Shown here: piece by piece, positions 52,019-59,481 of the stretch
How positions within the stretch are numbered: position 1 is the stretch's first letter
Layout of the letters: each line of letters begins with the position of its first letter
DNA from: Bradyrhizobium australiense
GTDB lineage: Bacteria; Pseudomonadota; Alphaproteobacteria; Rhizobiales; Xanthobacteraceae
Direction: 5' to 3'
NCBI RefSeq assembly: GCF_013114825.1
Contig: NZ_JAAVLX010000010.1
Span: 62,001-126,000 of the forward strand
Length of the DNA stretch: 64,000 nucleotides
Position numbers and translations under genes: made by a program
The notes under the pieces: model-generated
Seen by the model: the letters and a program-made list of their open reading frames with translations, nothing else
Databases searched by the model: none
What the model was told of the DNA's origin: nothing

Positions 52019-52542
52019 GGCGCCCTCCGAACGACCAGACTAACCACGCCGGTCGGACGAGAAGTCTAGCACTTTTGCTGCTGACCTGTGAGCGTAATCG
52101 CTGGAACGCCTATTTGTCGCAAGCGGCATATGCCAAGCCCGTGACATGGCGGAAATAAGCGTTAACTCGGGAGGTCCGAGTTGGGTCACAAGCCGTAATG
52201 CTCCCGGCGAGCAAATCACGTCAGCTCTGCCTGCGAAAGGCGACCTGAGCGAGACCTGCCAAATCCGTCGCGATGGGCCATGTGTGGACGGCTCCGGGTT
52301 GGCAAGGGTTTTCTTTTACGCATGCGGCGGTAGTCGGAGCAGCCATGTGTTCGGCCTGTTAGCGCGGTTCACGTGACCGCTGGCCATAAATGCCCTCCGC
52401 GGATCAGGTCCCGGTCAAAAGCACGCATTCGAGGATGCTATGGTCCAAGTGGGTTGTCCTGATCGCCAGATCGACCGGCGCTGCATTACGTGCTGTTCGC
52501 CCTCCCAACCGTTACGTCACACCGGATGTCCGGCGCGATAGG
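52019..52542. other. 524-base stretch without a supported gene
   Basis: Upstream region of paralogue 3. It holds the palindrome at 52165 and short frames (52146-52376, 52390-52710 plus) without resemblance to known proteins; the second is antisense to the IS110 fragment. Confidence 0.4.
52165..52181. promoter_or_regulatory. inverted repeat upstream of cyclase paralogue 3
   Basis: ACTCGG-GAGGT-CCGAGT followed by TGGGTCA. It is the counterpart of 47961-47977 (ACTCAG-GAGGT-CTGAGT, then GGGGTCA). It is 147 bases upstream of the GTG. The central GAGGT and both arms are kept, with one paired change in each arm. Confidence 0.55.
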
Positions 52543-52985
52543 TTATGCCGCGAGCGCGACGGGCTCCCTGTAGCGCTCACCCCTGGACATCATAGCCCAC
52601 GCCATCCGAGCAATCTTGTTGGCGAGCGCGATGCGGCGACCTTGGTGGGTCGCCGCGCCAGCAGTCCCGTCAGCCAGGGCCGATGCCCGGTGCCATGGAT
52701 CTTGGCATAGCGGATCACGGCGAGCGCGCCTGCCGTGAATAGGCTGCGCAAATAGCGATCGCCGTGCTTGCTAATACTGCCAAGCTTGTCCTTGCCTCCG
52801 CTCGAGTTCTGCTTCGGCACGAGCCCCACCCAGGCCGAGAAGTCTCGTCCCGATCGGAAAGTCTTGGGATCGGCAATGCTGGCGACCAGAGCTGTTGCCA
52901 GGGCCGGCCCGACGCCGGGGATCGCGTCAAGCCGCTTGCTCGTGTCGGTGGAGGAGCCGTCCACAGCATCATAAGCGGACAAGCG
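52543..52985 (-). pseudogene. IS110-family transposase C-terminal fragment
   Basis: The frame reads TSKRLDAIPGVGPALATALV, ASIADPKTFRSGRDFSAWVG, LVPKQNSSGGKDKLGSISKH, GDRYLRSLFTAGALAVIRYA: the Transposase_20 part with the PGVGPxxA signature. The DEDD N-terminus is absent. A one-base deletion near 52640 splits the tail; the other frame gives IALANKIARMAWAMMSRGER and ends at 52543. It belongs to a different IS110 subgroup from the copy at 5245. Confidence 0.85.
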
Positions 52986-53075
52986 CTGCCCGCCAAAGCG
53001 CGCTGAGCGTCGTTTTCGGACGTGATCGCCGAGCCCCCGCTCGCCCTGGATGATAAAGGCCGGTATAGCAGCCTT

Positions 53076-53666
53076 ATGCTAACTTTTGCTGACCAGTATG
53101 AGGCCTTTAGACGTCGTGATCCCGCGTGGGACGGCGTCGTGTTCGTAGCGGTTAGGACTACGGGCATTTACTGCCGCCCAGTCTGCCCTGTGCGAACGCC
53201 GCTGGCGCGCAATGTGAATTTCTACCGCAGCGCGGCTGCCGCAGAGCAAGCTGGCTTTAGACCGTGTCTGAGATGCCGTCCCGAAACAGCTCCGTTCTGT
53301 CCCGCCTGGATGGGCACAAAGACGACTGTCGCCCGGGCCCTGGGATTGATCGAACGAGGAGCGCTCGACGGAAGGAATGTCGAACAGCTTGCCGGTCAGC
53401 TCGGGATAGGCGCACGTCATCTATCCCGACTGTTCCATGAGCATCTCGATGCGTCCCCGCTACAAATTGCTCTTTCGCTCCGAGTACGCCGAGCGAAGCT
53501 CCTCCTGAACGATACCGAATATTCGGTCCAGCACATCGCGAAGCTCTCAGGTTTTCCTAGCGCCAGGCGCTTGACCGCCGCGTTCAAACGACTCTACGGC
53601 CGGCCGCCATCAGCTATGCGTAAACGCGCCGTATCGAGACCCGTTCAAAAGCAATACGCGCAATAG
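53076..53666 (+). CDS. adaA: AdaA-type metal-binding AraC regulator
   Basis: 196 residues from the Met at 53076 (MLTFADQYEAF). The Ada metal-binding domain carries four Cys: VRTTGIYCRPVCPVRTPLAR and AGFRPCLRCRPE, with the alkyl-acceptor Cys first. An AraC-type DNA-binding domain follows: VEQLAGQLGIGARHLSRLFH and YSVQHIAKLSGFPSARRLTA. In AdaA-type proteins methyl phosphotriester repair at the first Cys switches on alkylation-repair genes. No O6-methyltransferase or AlkA domain is fused. The thioesterase gene follows after 8 bases. No ada/alk target gene is adjacent. Confidence 0.85.
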   Translation: MLTFADQYEAFRRRDPAWDGVVFVAVRTTGIYCRPVCPVRTPLARNVNFYRSAAAAEQAGFRPCLRCRPETAPFCPAWMGTKTTVARALGLIERGALDGRNVEQLAGQLGIGARHLSRLFHEHLDASPLQIALSLRVRRAKLLLNDTEYSVQHIAKLSGFPSARRLTAAFKRLYGRPPSAMRKRAVSRPVQKQYAQ

Positions 53667-53674
53667 AGGACGCG

Positions 53675-54145
53675 ATGACCAAGAAGACCTATGGCACCGT
53701 AAGCGAAGAGCGGCGGAAACAACTTACTGGTCTCGAATTCGTCCGAGGCCTTGCGAGTGGCGAACTCCCTCTGAACACCATTGCTCAGACGCTTGGTTAT
53801 GATGTGGCCGAAGCGGAGCGAGGCCGCGTGCTGGTCACGCTTGTGCCGACCGATGAGCACCTGAATCCAGCAGGGACCGTGCACGGCGGCCTTACCGCGA
53901 CCCTACTCGACAGCTGCATGGGGCTGGCCATTCAGTCCACCCTCGACAAGGAGGTCAGTCAAACAACCTTAGAATTTAAAATCTCGCTATTGCGACCGAT
54001 CACGCCGCAAACTGGCGAAATCAGAGCTGAAGGGAAGGTGCTGAATTCAGGTCGACGAATCGGGACGGCAGAGGGATGGGTGGTCGACACCCAAGGGAAA
54101 CTACTCGCACACGGCACGACAACGTGCTTGATCTTTCCGAGTTGA
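53675..54145 (+). CDS. PaaI-type hotdog thioesterase
   Basis: 156 residues, starting 8 bases after adaA, so probably cotranscribed. Hotdog fold with the PaaI signature NPAGTVHGGLTATLLDSCMG (catalytic Asp region after HGG), then STLDKEVSQTTLEFKISLLR and EIRAEGKVLNSGRRIGTAEG, ending HGTTTCLIFPS. Such enzymes hydrolyse acyl-CoA thioesters, often aryl-CoA or medium acyl-CoA. There is no signal peptide, so it is cytosolic. The link to the alkylation regulator is not obvious; it may be read-through pairing. Confidence 0.85.
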   Translation: MTKKTYGTVSEERRKQLTGLEFVRGLASGELPLNTIAQTLGYDVAEAERGRVLVTLVPTDEHLNPAGTVHGGLTATLLDSCMGLAIQSTLDKEVSQTTLEFKISLLRPITPQTGEIRAEGKVLNSGRRIGTAEGWVVDTQGKLLAHGTTTCLIFPS

Positions 54146-54200
54146 CCGCAAACAACGGATGCAGTTTCAGCCTGCATTTGTTCAAGGGTCTGACCAGAGT

Positions 54201-54327
54201 ATGTCCGCTTCGGGTCATTCTCGACTGAGTCAGCCGGTCCTGCCTGCAAGCTGATGCCGGCTTTGACCCGAAAGCGACCGAAGCGCTGCATCGCCGCGAA
54301 ATGACGCGAAGGGCCAATAAGCGACAT
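54201..54327. repeat. dispersed repeat, copy C
   Basis: ATGTCCGCTTCGGGTCATTC, CGACTGAGTCAGCCGGTCCT, GGCTTTGACCCGAAAGCGAC, GCGAAATGACGCGAAGGGCC and AATAAGCGACATC, in the same order as copies A and B. The following 54328-54691 holds only one doubtful exported-type frame (ATG 54372, MNRRAVLYPCGTGIALWLMT) that I do not call. Confidence 0.82.
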
Positions 54328-54691
54328 CGCGCGATCAGAAACGACCCGCCAACGTGAGGCGTGCACGCCAGATGAACCGGCGGGCCGTGTTATATCCCTG
54401 TGGCACGGGCATTGCACTTTGGTTGATGACTGGGATTTCAGCGGCCCAGTTTGAAACAGGGCGCGGCCGGGGCAGTGTATTTCGAACCCGGCGGCGTATC
54501 TTTTTGAAACTACCCGCCAGAGTGGACCGGCGGGCCTTCTGCGATCCTCGCCTATCAACCGACCCTGAGGTTTTCTGCGGATTGTTTGCCGCGGTTCGCT
54601 ACTACCTCGTAACTACCCAAGTTGTCCGGCCACATCGGCAAAGCCGTCATGCGCGATTGCCCTCCGCCTGGCGGCTTTGTTTCGACTCCTG

Positions 54692-54764
54692 GCGGGTGTA
54701 GCTCAATGGTAGAGCATTGGTTTTTAAGTCAGAGATGCCGGTTCAATTCCGCGCTCCCGCACCA
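54692..54764 (+). tRNA. degenerate tRNA-like sequence with encoded CCA
   Basis: GCGGGTG (acceptor), TAGCTCAATGGTAGAGC (a good D arm), an anticodon arm TTGGT-TTTTAA(G)-TCAGA, a T arm GCCGGTTCAATTCCGCG, and CTCCCGC-A-CCA at the 3' end. The D arm, T loop (TTCAATT) and CCA are sound. The anticodon stem relies on wobble pairs and may have a short loop, and the T stem and acceptor have mismatches. The anticodon is unclear (TTT or TTA). Probably a tRNA pseudogene. Confidence 0.6.
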
Positions 54765-54853
54765 AGGCTAACTAGTACCGGCCTTCGGGCGATCTTTCTG
54801 TTTTCACAGTCCTGCCAATCCGCCGGTCGGCCGGCCGCAGATCAGCCGGCCGA

Positions 54854-55129
54854 TTATCTACGGTGGCGCGCGTCCCGCGGAACCACATTTGGCGGCGGCG
54901 TCGAATTTTTTTGGGAGGGCGTGAGATTGAGGTTTCGACTCGTCGTGTTCGTTGCTGCCGCCGGCTGCTGAGTCCAACCGTCTCTTCGTATTCCAGGTCC
55001 CGCGGGGCCGAATGGCTCGCCGAGACCAGTTGAAGTGTTGCCTGTACCCGCGCTGCCTTGCGCGAAAGCCATTGCCGGCGAAATGAGAGCTGCGATCAAA
55101 ACCGCAGCCATGAGCGATCGTGTGGCCAT
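54854..55129 (-). CDS. small exported hypothetical protein
   Basis: 91 residues from the ATG at 55129, chosen for AAGGAG upstream and a good signal peptide (MATRSLMAAVLIAALISPAM, cleavage after AFAQ). The mature part is short and hydrophilic: GNTSTGLGEPFGPAGPGIRR then DGWTQQPAAATNTTSRNLNL, ending PRDARHRR. Low-complexity Gly/Pro/Thr-rich. Small exported proteins with GLGEPFGPAGPG-like cores are familiar from Bradyrhizobium. Frames starting further upstream would lack the ribosome site. Confidence 0.65.
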   Translation of the reverse strand: MATRSLMAAVLIAALISPAMAFAQGSAGTGNTSTGLGEPFGPAGPGIRRDGWTQQPAAATNTTSRNLNLTPSQKNSTPPPNVVPRDARHRR

Positions 55130-55294
55130 GGCATTCTCCTTGTCGAATAATGCATCCCAACTTGGGAAAACCCGACATGTTCCACTGACCTTGATCGGAC
55201 GTGCGACCCGCGCGGATGCCCTTACCCAAAAGAGAGTCAATCCATCATCTTTGGCGGATTCGCTGGACTGGAATTGCCGGGATGCGACGCCGCA

Positions 55295-55735
55295 TCAAGG
55301 ATCCCACACCGCCGATGAAATAGCGCATTCGTTGGATGCATCGCCGGTAACTGTGATGCTGCCGGTCCCATTCGTGATCGCGCCGCTGACGTTGCCGCCG
55401 AAGGTCATGTTGAGGCCGAAATCTGCCGCCGCGTTCGTCCATGTCGGAGTAGCTGGCGTGTCGCGGCTGCCGTAAACGTTAAGGCCCCCCACCGCTCGGG
55501 ACCGTGATCGTCGTGCTGCGCGAGTCGGCCCCAAGAGAAACCTGGTTGCCGCTGGCGTTGGCTGTCGGGGTAGACGTGATCAGGCAGTAAATGCCGATGC
55601 CACATCGGTTAATGGCCGCGGGACCAACGATGACGACGTTCCCGCTTGTTCTTGGGGCCTTCTTTGTAGCTTTCGCTCTTACTGGGCCAGCCTCGGCTGC
55701 GGGGGCCGCGTTCCGAATTCTGTGAACAGATGCGT
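55295..55735 (-). pseudogene. frameshifted extracytoplasmic beta-type protein
   Basis: One frame gives NVVIVGPAAINRCGIGIYCL, ITSTPTANASGNQVSLGADS and RSTTITVPSGG. A G-run one base too long (GGTGGGGGG) shifts it, and the next frame continues GLNVYGSRDTPATPTWTNAA, ADFGLNMTFGGNVSGAITNG, TGSITVTGDASNECAISSAV. The Thr/Ser/Asn/Gly-rich strands suggest a secreted or surface protein. The N-terminal signal region is not evident; upstream sequence overlaps the plus HEPN-like gene. Family unknown. Confidence 0.5.
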
Positions 55736-55784
55736 TTGATCCAGGCGTCGTAGCATGTCCTGCGTTAACGTTCGCTCGGGGCAA

Positions 55785-56342
55785 ATGGGGCAAACCAGTG
55801 TGAGCGCTGATAAACCGCCGTTCGATCCGCTCCGAATTTACATCCAAGCGGAACGTTTCCTGTTCGCCGATGAAAAGCTGCGAAGCCGCGAAGTTCTGAT
55901 CAGCCCCAAAATTGGTGCCTACGTCGTGCTGCCAAGCATCGTCATGGCCGCTTTCAGCGTCGAGCTTTACATCAAATGCCTCATCTGTCTGCAAGGCGAT
56001 CCAGTTCCTCGCGGCCACCATCTGAAAAACCTTTTCGACCGGCTCAACGGCAAAACTCAAAAAGAACTTGCCGCACTGTGGTCGGCCGACAACGGTAGCC
56101 GGGACGCTTTCCGAACGATGCTTCCCGCGAAGTGGCACAACTCCATCAGCGATGATGTCCGACAAGCATTGTCTGACGGGTCGCGCGCCTTTGAGGAGTT
56201 GCGATATGCCTACGAAGGCGAGCCCACCTGCCGGTTTTACATCGACACCATGCCGAGGATGCTACGGCACATCATTTGGCAACGAAGGCTGGATTGGCGC
56301 GGAATTGGCCCCGGCCACCAGCCCCTGTCGTCGCTGGCTTGA
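55785..56342 (+). CDS. HEPN-like helical protein
   Basis: 185 residues from the ATG at 55785 (GGGGCAA upstream; an earlier ATG at 55755 is possible). VVLPSIVMAAFSVELYIKCL, then ICLQGDPVPRGHHLKNLFDR and LNGKTQKELAALW form the helix-turn-helix pattern typical of HEPN proteins (acidic-xx-Leu-Lys, then HHLxxLF). Later segments are AKWHNSISDDVRQALSDGSR and RAFEELRYAYEGEPTCRFYI. HEPN proteins are often RNase toxins or nucleotide-binding partners of MNT antitoxins. No MNT partner is visible here, and a clear RxxxxH motif is lacking, so toxin activity is unproven. Confidence 0.6.
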   Translation: MGQTSVSADKPPFDPLRIYIQAERFLFADEKLRSREVLISPKIGAYVVLPSIVMAAFSVELYIKCLICLQGDPVPRGHHLKNLFDRLNGKTQKELAALWSADNGSRDAFRTMLPAKWHNSISDDVRQALSDGSRAFEELRYAYEGEPTCRFYIDTMPRMLRHIIWQRRLDWRGIGPGHQPLSSLA

Positions 56343-56561
56343 TGGTCGGTTGCTGGCCAATCCGGAATGATACGCTGGCGCAACATTTGGACGAAATCGG
56401 GGACAGCCTGGCGCGACGGTTAAACCCCGAACCGACAGCGATGCGCTGGGCGGGTTCAATTCAGGGCTTTCATCACCGAGCGTTTCATCACCAGCACCCG
56501 CCATGCTCGGCGGGTGTTTGCTGTTCGGCGCGCCGGTTCGAGGCCGTCTCGGTTCGCGGCC

Positions 56562-56751
56562 TTACTCGACCGACGGGCGCGGCACAATGGTCGCTATCAA
56601 GCGGTCGAACTGCCACATTCGGACGAGCGCGTGGCCCTGAGAGAGTTGTTCGGCTTTTTGCCAGGGCGTCAGCGTCGTCGACGCAAAGCAGGTCTATGCG
56701 TTCTGTAACGTGACGGTCCGGCCTGATGATATTGACGCGGTACTCTTGCAT
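56562..56751 (-). pseudogene. frameshifted small conserved gene
   Basis: The first frame from the ATG at 56751 reads MQEYRVNIIRPDRHVTERID and LLCVDDAD. After a one-base shift the second frame gives KAEQLSQGHALVRMWQFDRL and IATIVPRPSVE. Joined, it matches a short rhizobial protein type (YR..I...GHI..R.D..C.DDAEA...A.QLVDGH..E.W, from memory). Function unknown. Confidence 0.6.
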
Positions 56752-56811
56752 CAGATTCACCATTGCCGTGCGCCCAGGGGATGCTCCCGTTGTGTCCGAA
56801 CGCTTTGACAT

Positions 56812-57415
56812 AGATCATTGGGGCTGGGTCAGTCCCGTCCGGAACGGTTGCCTCACCTCGCGGGCATCGGCTTAGACAGTGACTGGCTTCCGCTTCACAA
56901 GCAAAGAGAGAATTGGAAGAGCCATTCTCCGCGCTTGCCTCCCGCCGAACTGCAAGCTCCGCCGTGTACAAATTGCAGTCATCGCGTAATCCTGCGCCGG
57001 ATGAGCCAGCAAAACCCGGCCATGATATGCGAACTATGAATGCGAGCGGTGCGCTAACGCTGATCAGTACTTAGTAAGATATCAGACAGACGATCCCTGG
57101 GTGCTGCAAGCCTGACGATGCCGACTATTATTGCAGATTGGCTCTAGCCCGTTCGACTTCGGTCATGTTTTTTGTGGTGAAAGAATTGATCTTTCCCACT
57201 ATCTCAAGCGATCCGCACGCCAGACCAATCGCTGGCTGTGACTGTGCCTTGATCAGTCGCGCTGTCGTGCCAAGCGACGCGCTGCCCAACTTTTAACTTC
57301 TTAGATTGATCGGGAGTCATGACGGAGGCTGCCTTCCATCTGGCAAAGCCGTATCATTGTCGTACACATCGGGTGCCGAGACATTCAAACAAAGATTGCC
57401 GATCTTCGATAGCAA
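56812..57415. other. 604-base stretch without a supported gene
   Basis: No frame with family resemblance or a good ribosome site. Base composition becomes less GC-rich than elsewhere from about 57.0 kb onward, continuing into the next gene pair. Confidence 0.4.
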
Positions 57416-58231
57416 TTATCTGCGAGTGTGGCGGGCGAGGAGTTCGCGACCAGACTTGGAATAGAATCTTCCTTTCTTTGAGATTTTTCGCGCGACAGTC
57501 GGCTTTTCAGCTATAGTGAGCTCATTGACGTTGTTCACCGGCTCGCTCCCGGTCCCGTTCAGCACATTCTGATATAGAATTGCGCGCTGCCCACCAAAGA
57601 AGCCGTCCATTTCGTCTTCGACGGCTTTGCGGTTCTTATCTGCCTCTTCGTTCGGAAATGGCTTGAGGAATTGATCGAAGTTTCCCTGAAGTTGCTTCCA
57701 TGGCTCGAAAATCAGCGCATTTGGTCGAGCACCGCCATCGTAGTAGAGATAGTAGAAAGGGCTCTTCCAGTCGCGAGTCCCGGCCAACTCTTGAACCAAG
57801 AAAGTGAGGTTGCCTCCCTGGCCCTCAGTAGTCAAAAAGACCTTCAAATGCATATCAAGACCAAGTTCTACTTGGGTCGGATGCGTCATGTTTAGATGCG
57901 TAACGTTCAGCTGATTTACACAATAGCTCATCTCAGAATTATTGTGCTTAGTTTGCTCCATCAGAACCACAGACTTGTTGAGAGACTTCAGCATGCTCTT
58001 ATCCAGGCTAAGCGCAGAATAGTCGACCTGTCGCAAAGCACCCTGTACGCGAGCTCTTAAGTCACCCCAGCCCAGTCCCGGAGAGCCAAGGTTTGCACGG
58101 TTGATCAGGTCTTGGTTTACGAGTTCGTCCGTCCCACAGCATCCCCCGCTGCGGGCTACGCTCACATTCTGGACAGCGTTTAAATTTGTAGCGACTCCGC
58201 TACAAAACCTGAGGCCTTTTGAGGCGAGCAC
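57416..58231 (-). CDS. hypothetical protein, orphan
   Basis: 271 residues from a GTG at 58231. The N-terminus (ASKGLRFCSGVATNLNAVQN) is followed by SVARSGGCCGTDELVNQDLI, TQVELGLDMHLKVFLTTEGQ, FYYLYYDGGARPNALIFEPW, VEDEMDGFFGGQRAILYQNV and a basic tail KISKKGRFYSKSGRELLARH. No family is recognised. Codon choice is AT-richer than its neighbours, suggesting recent transfer. The 5' end overlaps the preceding frame by 32 bases in another register. It could be a separate gene or the second part of one frameshifted gene. Confidence 0.55.
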   Translation of the reverse strand: MLASKGLRFCSGVATNLNAVQNVSVARSGGCCGTDELVNQDLINRANLGSPGLGWGDLRARVQGALRQVDYSALSLDKSMLKSLNKSVVLMEQTKHNNSEMSYCVNQLNVTHLNMTHPTQVELGLDMHLKVFLTTEGQGGNLTFLVQELAGTRDWKSPFYYLYYDGGARPNALIFEPWKQLQGNFDQFLKPFPNEEADKNRKAVEDEMDGFFGGQRAILYQNVLNGTGSEPVNNVNELTIAEKPTVARKISKKGRFYSKSGRELLARHTRR

Positions 58232-58520
58232 CCCTCAGGATCAGTTCAGCGACGTTTACAAACTGTTGACCACTAGCCGTGGCAAGGCCATCGAGGGTGG
58301 GCTGCAGGTCCCGAAGCTGCAATCCGAGCTGCTTAGTGTCGTAATTTACAGCATCTACTTTTACGCTTATTACATCGATACCTGTACTGAGGTGGGCGTC
58401 CAGTTCTGCTATGCTGTTTGCGATCTGGTGCCTATCGTCGTCGCGGCCGCCCTGCAGAGTGTCGCACGCAACGGCTGCCGGATTCAAGACCAAGTGCGCC
58501 CAAAAAGATCCCAAGCTCAT
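58200..58520 (-). CDS. hypothetical protein upstream of and overlapping the 57416 gene
   Basis: The better start is the internal Met at about 58520 (MSLGSFWAHLVLNPAAVACD); the frame itself opens at 58610. A helical region follows: RDDDRHQIANSIAELDAHLS, TGIDVISVKVDAVNYDTKQL, GLQLRDLQPTLDGLATASGQ, QFVNVAELILRG. Then the frame runs 30 bases into the next gene and stops. The junction AELILRG/VLASKGLRF could be a natural frameshift or a one-base error joining both into a single protein of about 370 residues. No family recognised; AT-richer than average. Confidence 0.45.
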   Translation of the reverse strand: MSLGSFWAHLVLNPAAVACDTLQGGRDDDRHQIANSIAELDAHLSTGIDVISVKVDAVNYDTKQLGLQLRDLQPTLDGLATASGQQFVNVAELILRGARLKRPQVL

Positions 58521-58805
58521 CGATGGCGAATTCGGAGAGCTTTGCGGATTGCTCTCCACTGACCGATCCCGATATTCCTGTTTGCGAGGGCCACATCCTT
58601 CTCCAGACAATGCGACTTCAAATCCGCCTCATCGCTATTTAGGAAGAGCTACCGTCACTCGGCATTAGGGGAACATCAAACCTGGGAGGGGACGGTCCCT
58701 TCCGGATGCGCCGCCACCTCCTGCAGTCGGTCAACATGGCCGTGGGGCTAGTGAACCAGTTCTCTCGCGAATAGTTCGGAGGCCCTTGATGCACTCTGAA
58801 TTTAT

Positions 58806-58934
58806 AGTCGGGGACGGGGTAAGACGAAGCCTCGGTGATCTAGGCCCGCCACTGGCGGGCCTTTTCGTTTGAAGTCCGTCCCCAACGGGTGCAACAGAGC
58901 CCTCCCTTAAGATCACCCCGTCCCCAACGAGTGA
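58806..58934. repeat. GTCCCCAACG repeats around a hairpin
   Basis: GTCCGTCCCCAACGGGTG (58874) and CCGTCCCCAACGAGTG (58919) are direct repeats. GTCGGGGACGGGGT at 58807 is the inverted counterpart. They bracket the terminator at 58843. Confidence 0.6.
58843..58865 (+). terminator. rho-independent terminator
   Basis: GGCCCGCC-ACTG-GCGGGCC followed by TTTTCG on the plus strand. No plus gene clearly ends just before it, so the transcript it closes is unidentified; a small RNA from about 58.73 kb is possible. Confidence 0.7.
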
Positions 58935-59053
58935 AAATTGGGGAAGGTTTGAAAATCGTAACGCTTTCAAAGTTAGTGCTTAGTTCGCCCTTAAGTCGCC
59001 GCAAGTCACCTCATCATCGCGCTATCGATTTGATATTGATGTTGGTGACAACG

Positions 59054-59215
59054 ATGGGACGATCGCCTGAAGTTCAAAAAATCCTTGTGCGCTTGCCCGC
59101 CGACGTGAAGCGATGGCTCGAGAGTGAGTGCTCCCGAAAATTGACATCGTACAGCTCTCAGCTGACGCTGATCTTGCGCGCCAAGATGGGTGATCAGGAT
59201 AGGGTGGACGCCTGA
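59054..59215 (+). CDS. small DNA-binding-type protein (Arc/RHH-like)
   Basis: 53 residues from the ATG at 59054: MGRSPEVQKILVRLPADVKR, WLESECSRKLTSYSSQLTLI, LRAKMGDQ. An initial strand VQKILVRLP followed by two helices (DVKRWLESE, SSQLTLILRAKM) is the ribbon-helix-helix layout of Arc-type repressors. The stop TGA shares its last base with the next ATG (TGATG), so the two are translationally coupled. An upstream in-frame Met at 59039 is possible. Probably a phage- or plasmid-type regulator. Confidence 0.65.
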   Translation: MGRSPEVQKILVRLPADVKRWLESECSRKLTSYSSQLTLILRAKMGDQDRVDA

Positions 59216-59454
59216 TGCACGAGTTCGGTCGGAAGGGCGCCGTCCCCCTCACCCACAGGTTCTCGTTGTCGCCTGAAGAGGTCAGCGCCCTCACCGGCAT
59301 CGGACTGACGTCCATTCGCGAAGCCGCGGCAAGCGGCGCGCTGACGGCGCGCAAGCATGGCACCAGGACCATCATCCTGCCGGCGGACGTCAAGCGCTGG
59401 CTGAAGACCTTGCCGGTGATCGGTAAGAAAGCGGTAACGGAAGAACAGTCGTGA
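59215..59454 (+). CDS. excisionase/AlpA-like helix-turn-helix protein
   Basis: 79 residues. The core FSLSPEEVSALTGIGLTSIR, EAAASGALTARKHGTRTIIL, PADVKRWLKTLPVIGKKAVT is the winged-helix pattern of HTH_17/excisionase proteins: GIGxxSI helix, basic KHGTRTIIL wing, DVKRWL helix. It is coupled to the RHH-like gene by a TGATG overlap. Such proteins control excision or late genes of integrated elements. No intact integrase is adjacent. It ends 28 bases before the conserved response-regulator gene. Confidence 0.78.
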   Translation: MHEFGRKGAVPLTHRFSLSPEEVSALTGIGLTSIREAAASGALTARKHGTRTIILPADVKRWLKTLPVIGKKAVTEEQS

Positions 59455-59481
59455 ACGGAAATAGCGCGTTTTCAAAGGGCG

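Noticed and set aside
54354..54701. 115-residue plus frame with an exported-looking start
   Set aside because: After about 30 residues it becomes Arg-rich and runs into the tRNA-like sequence; no ribosome site.
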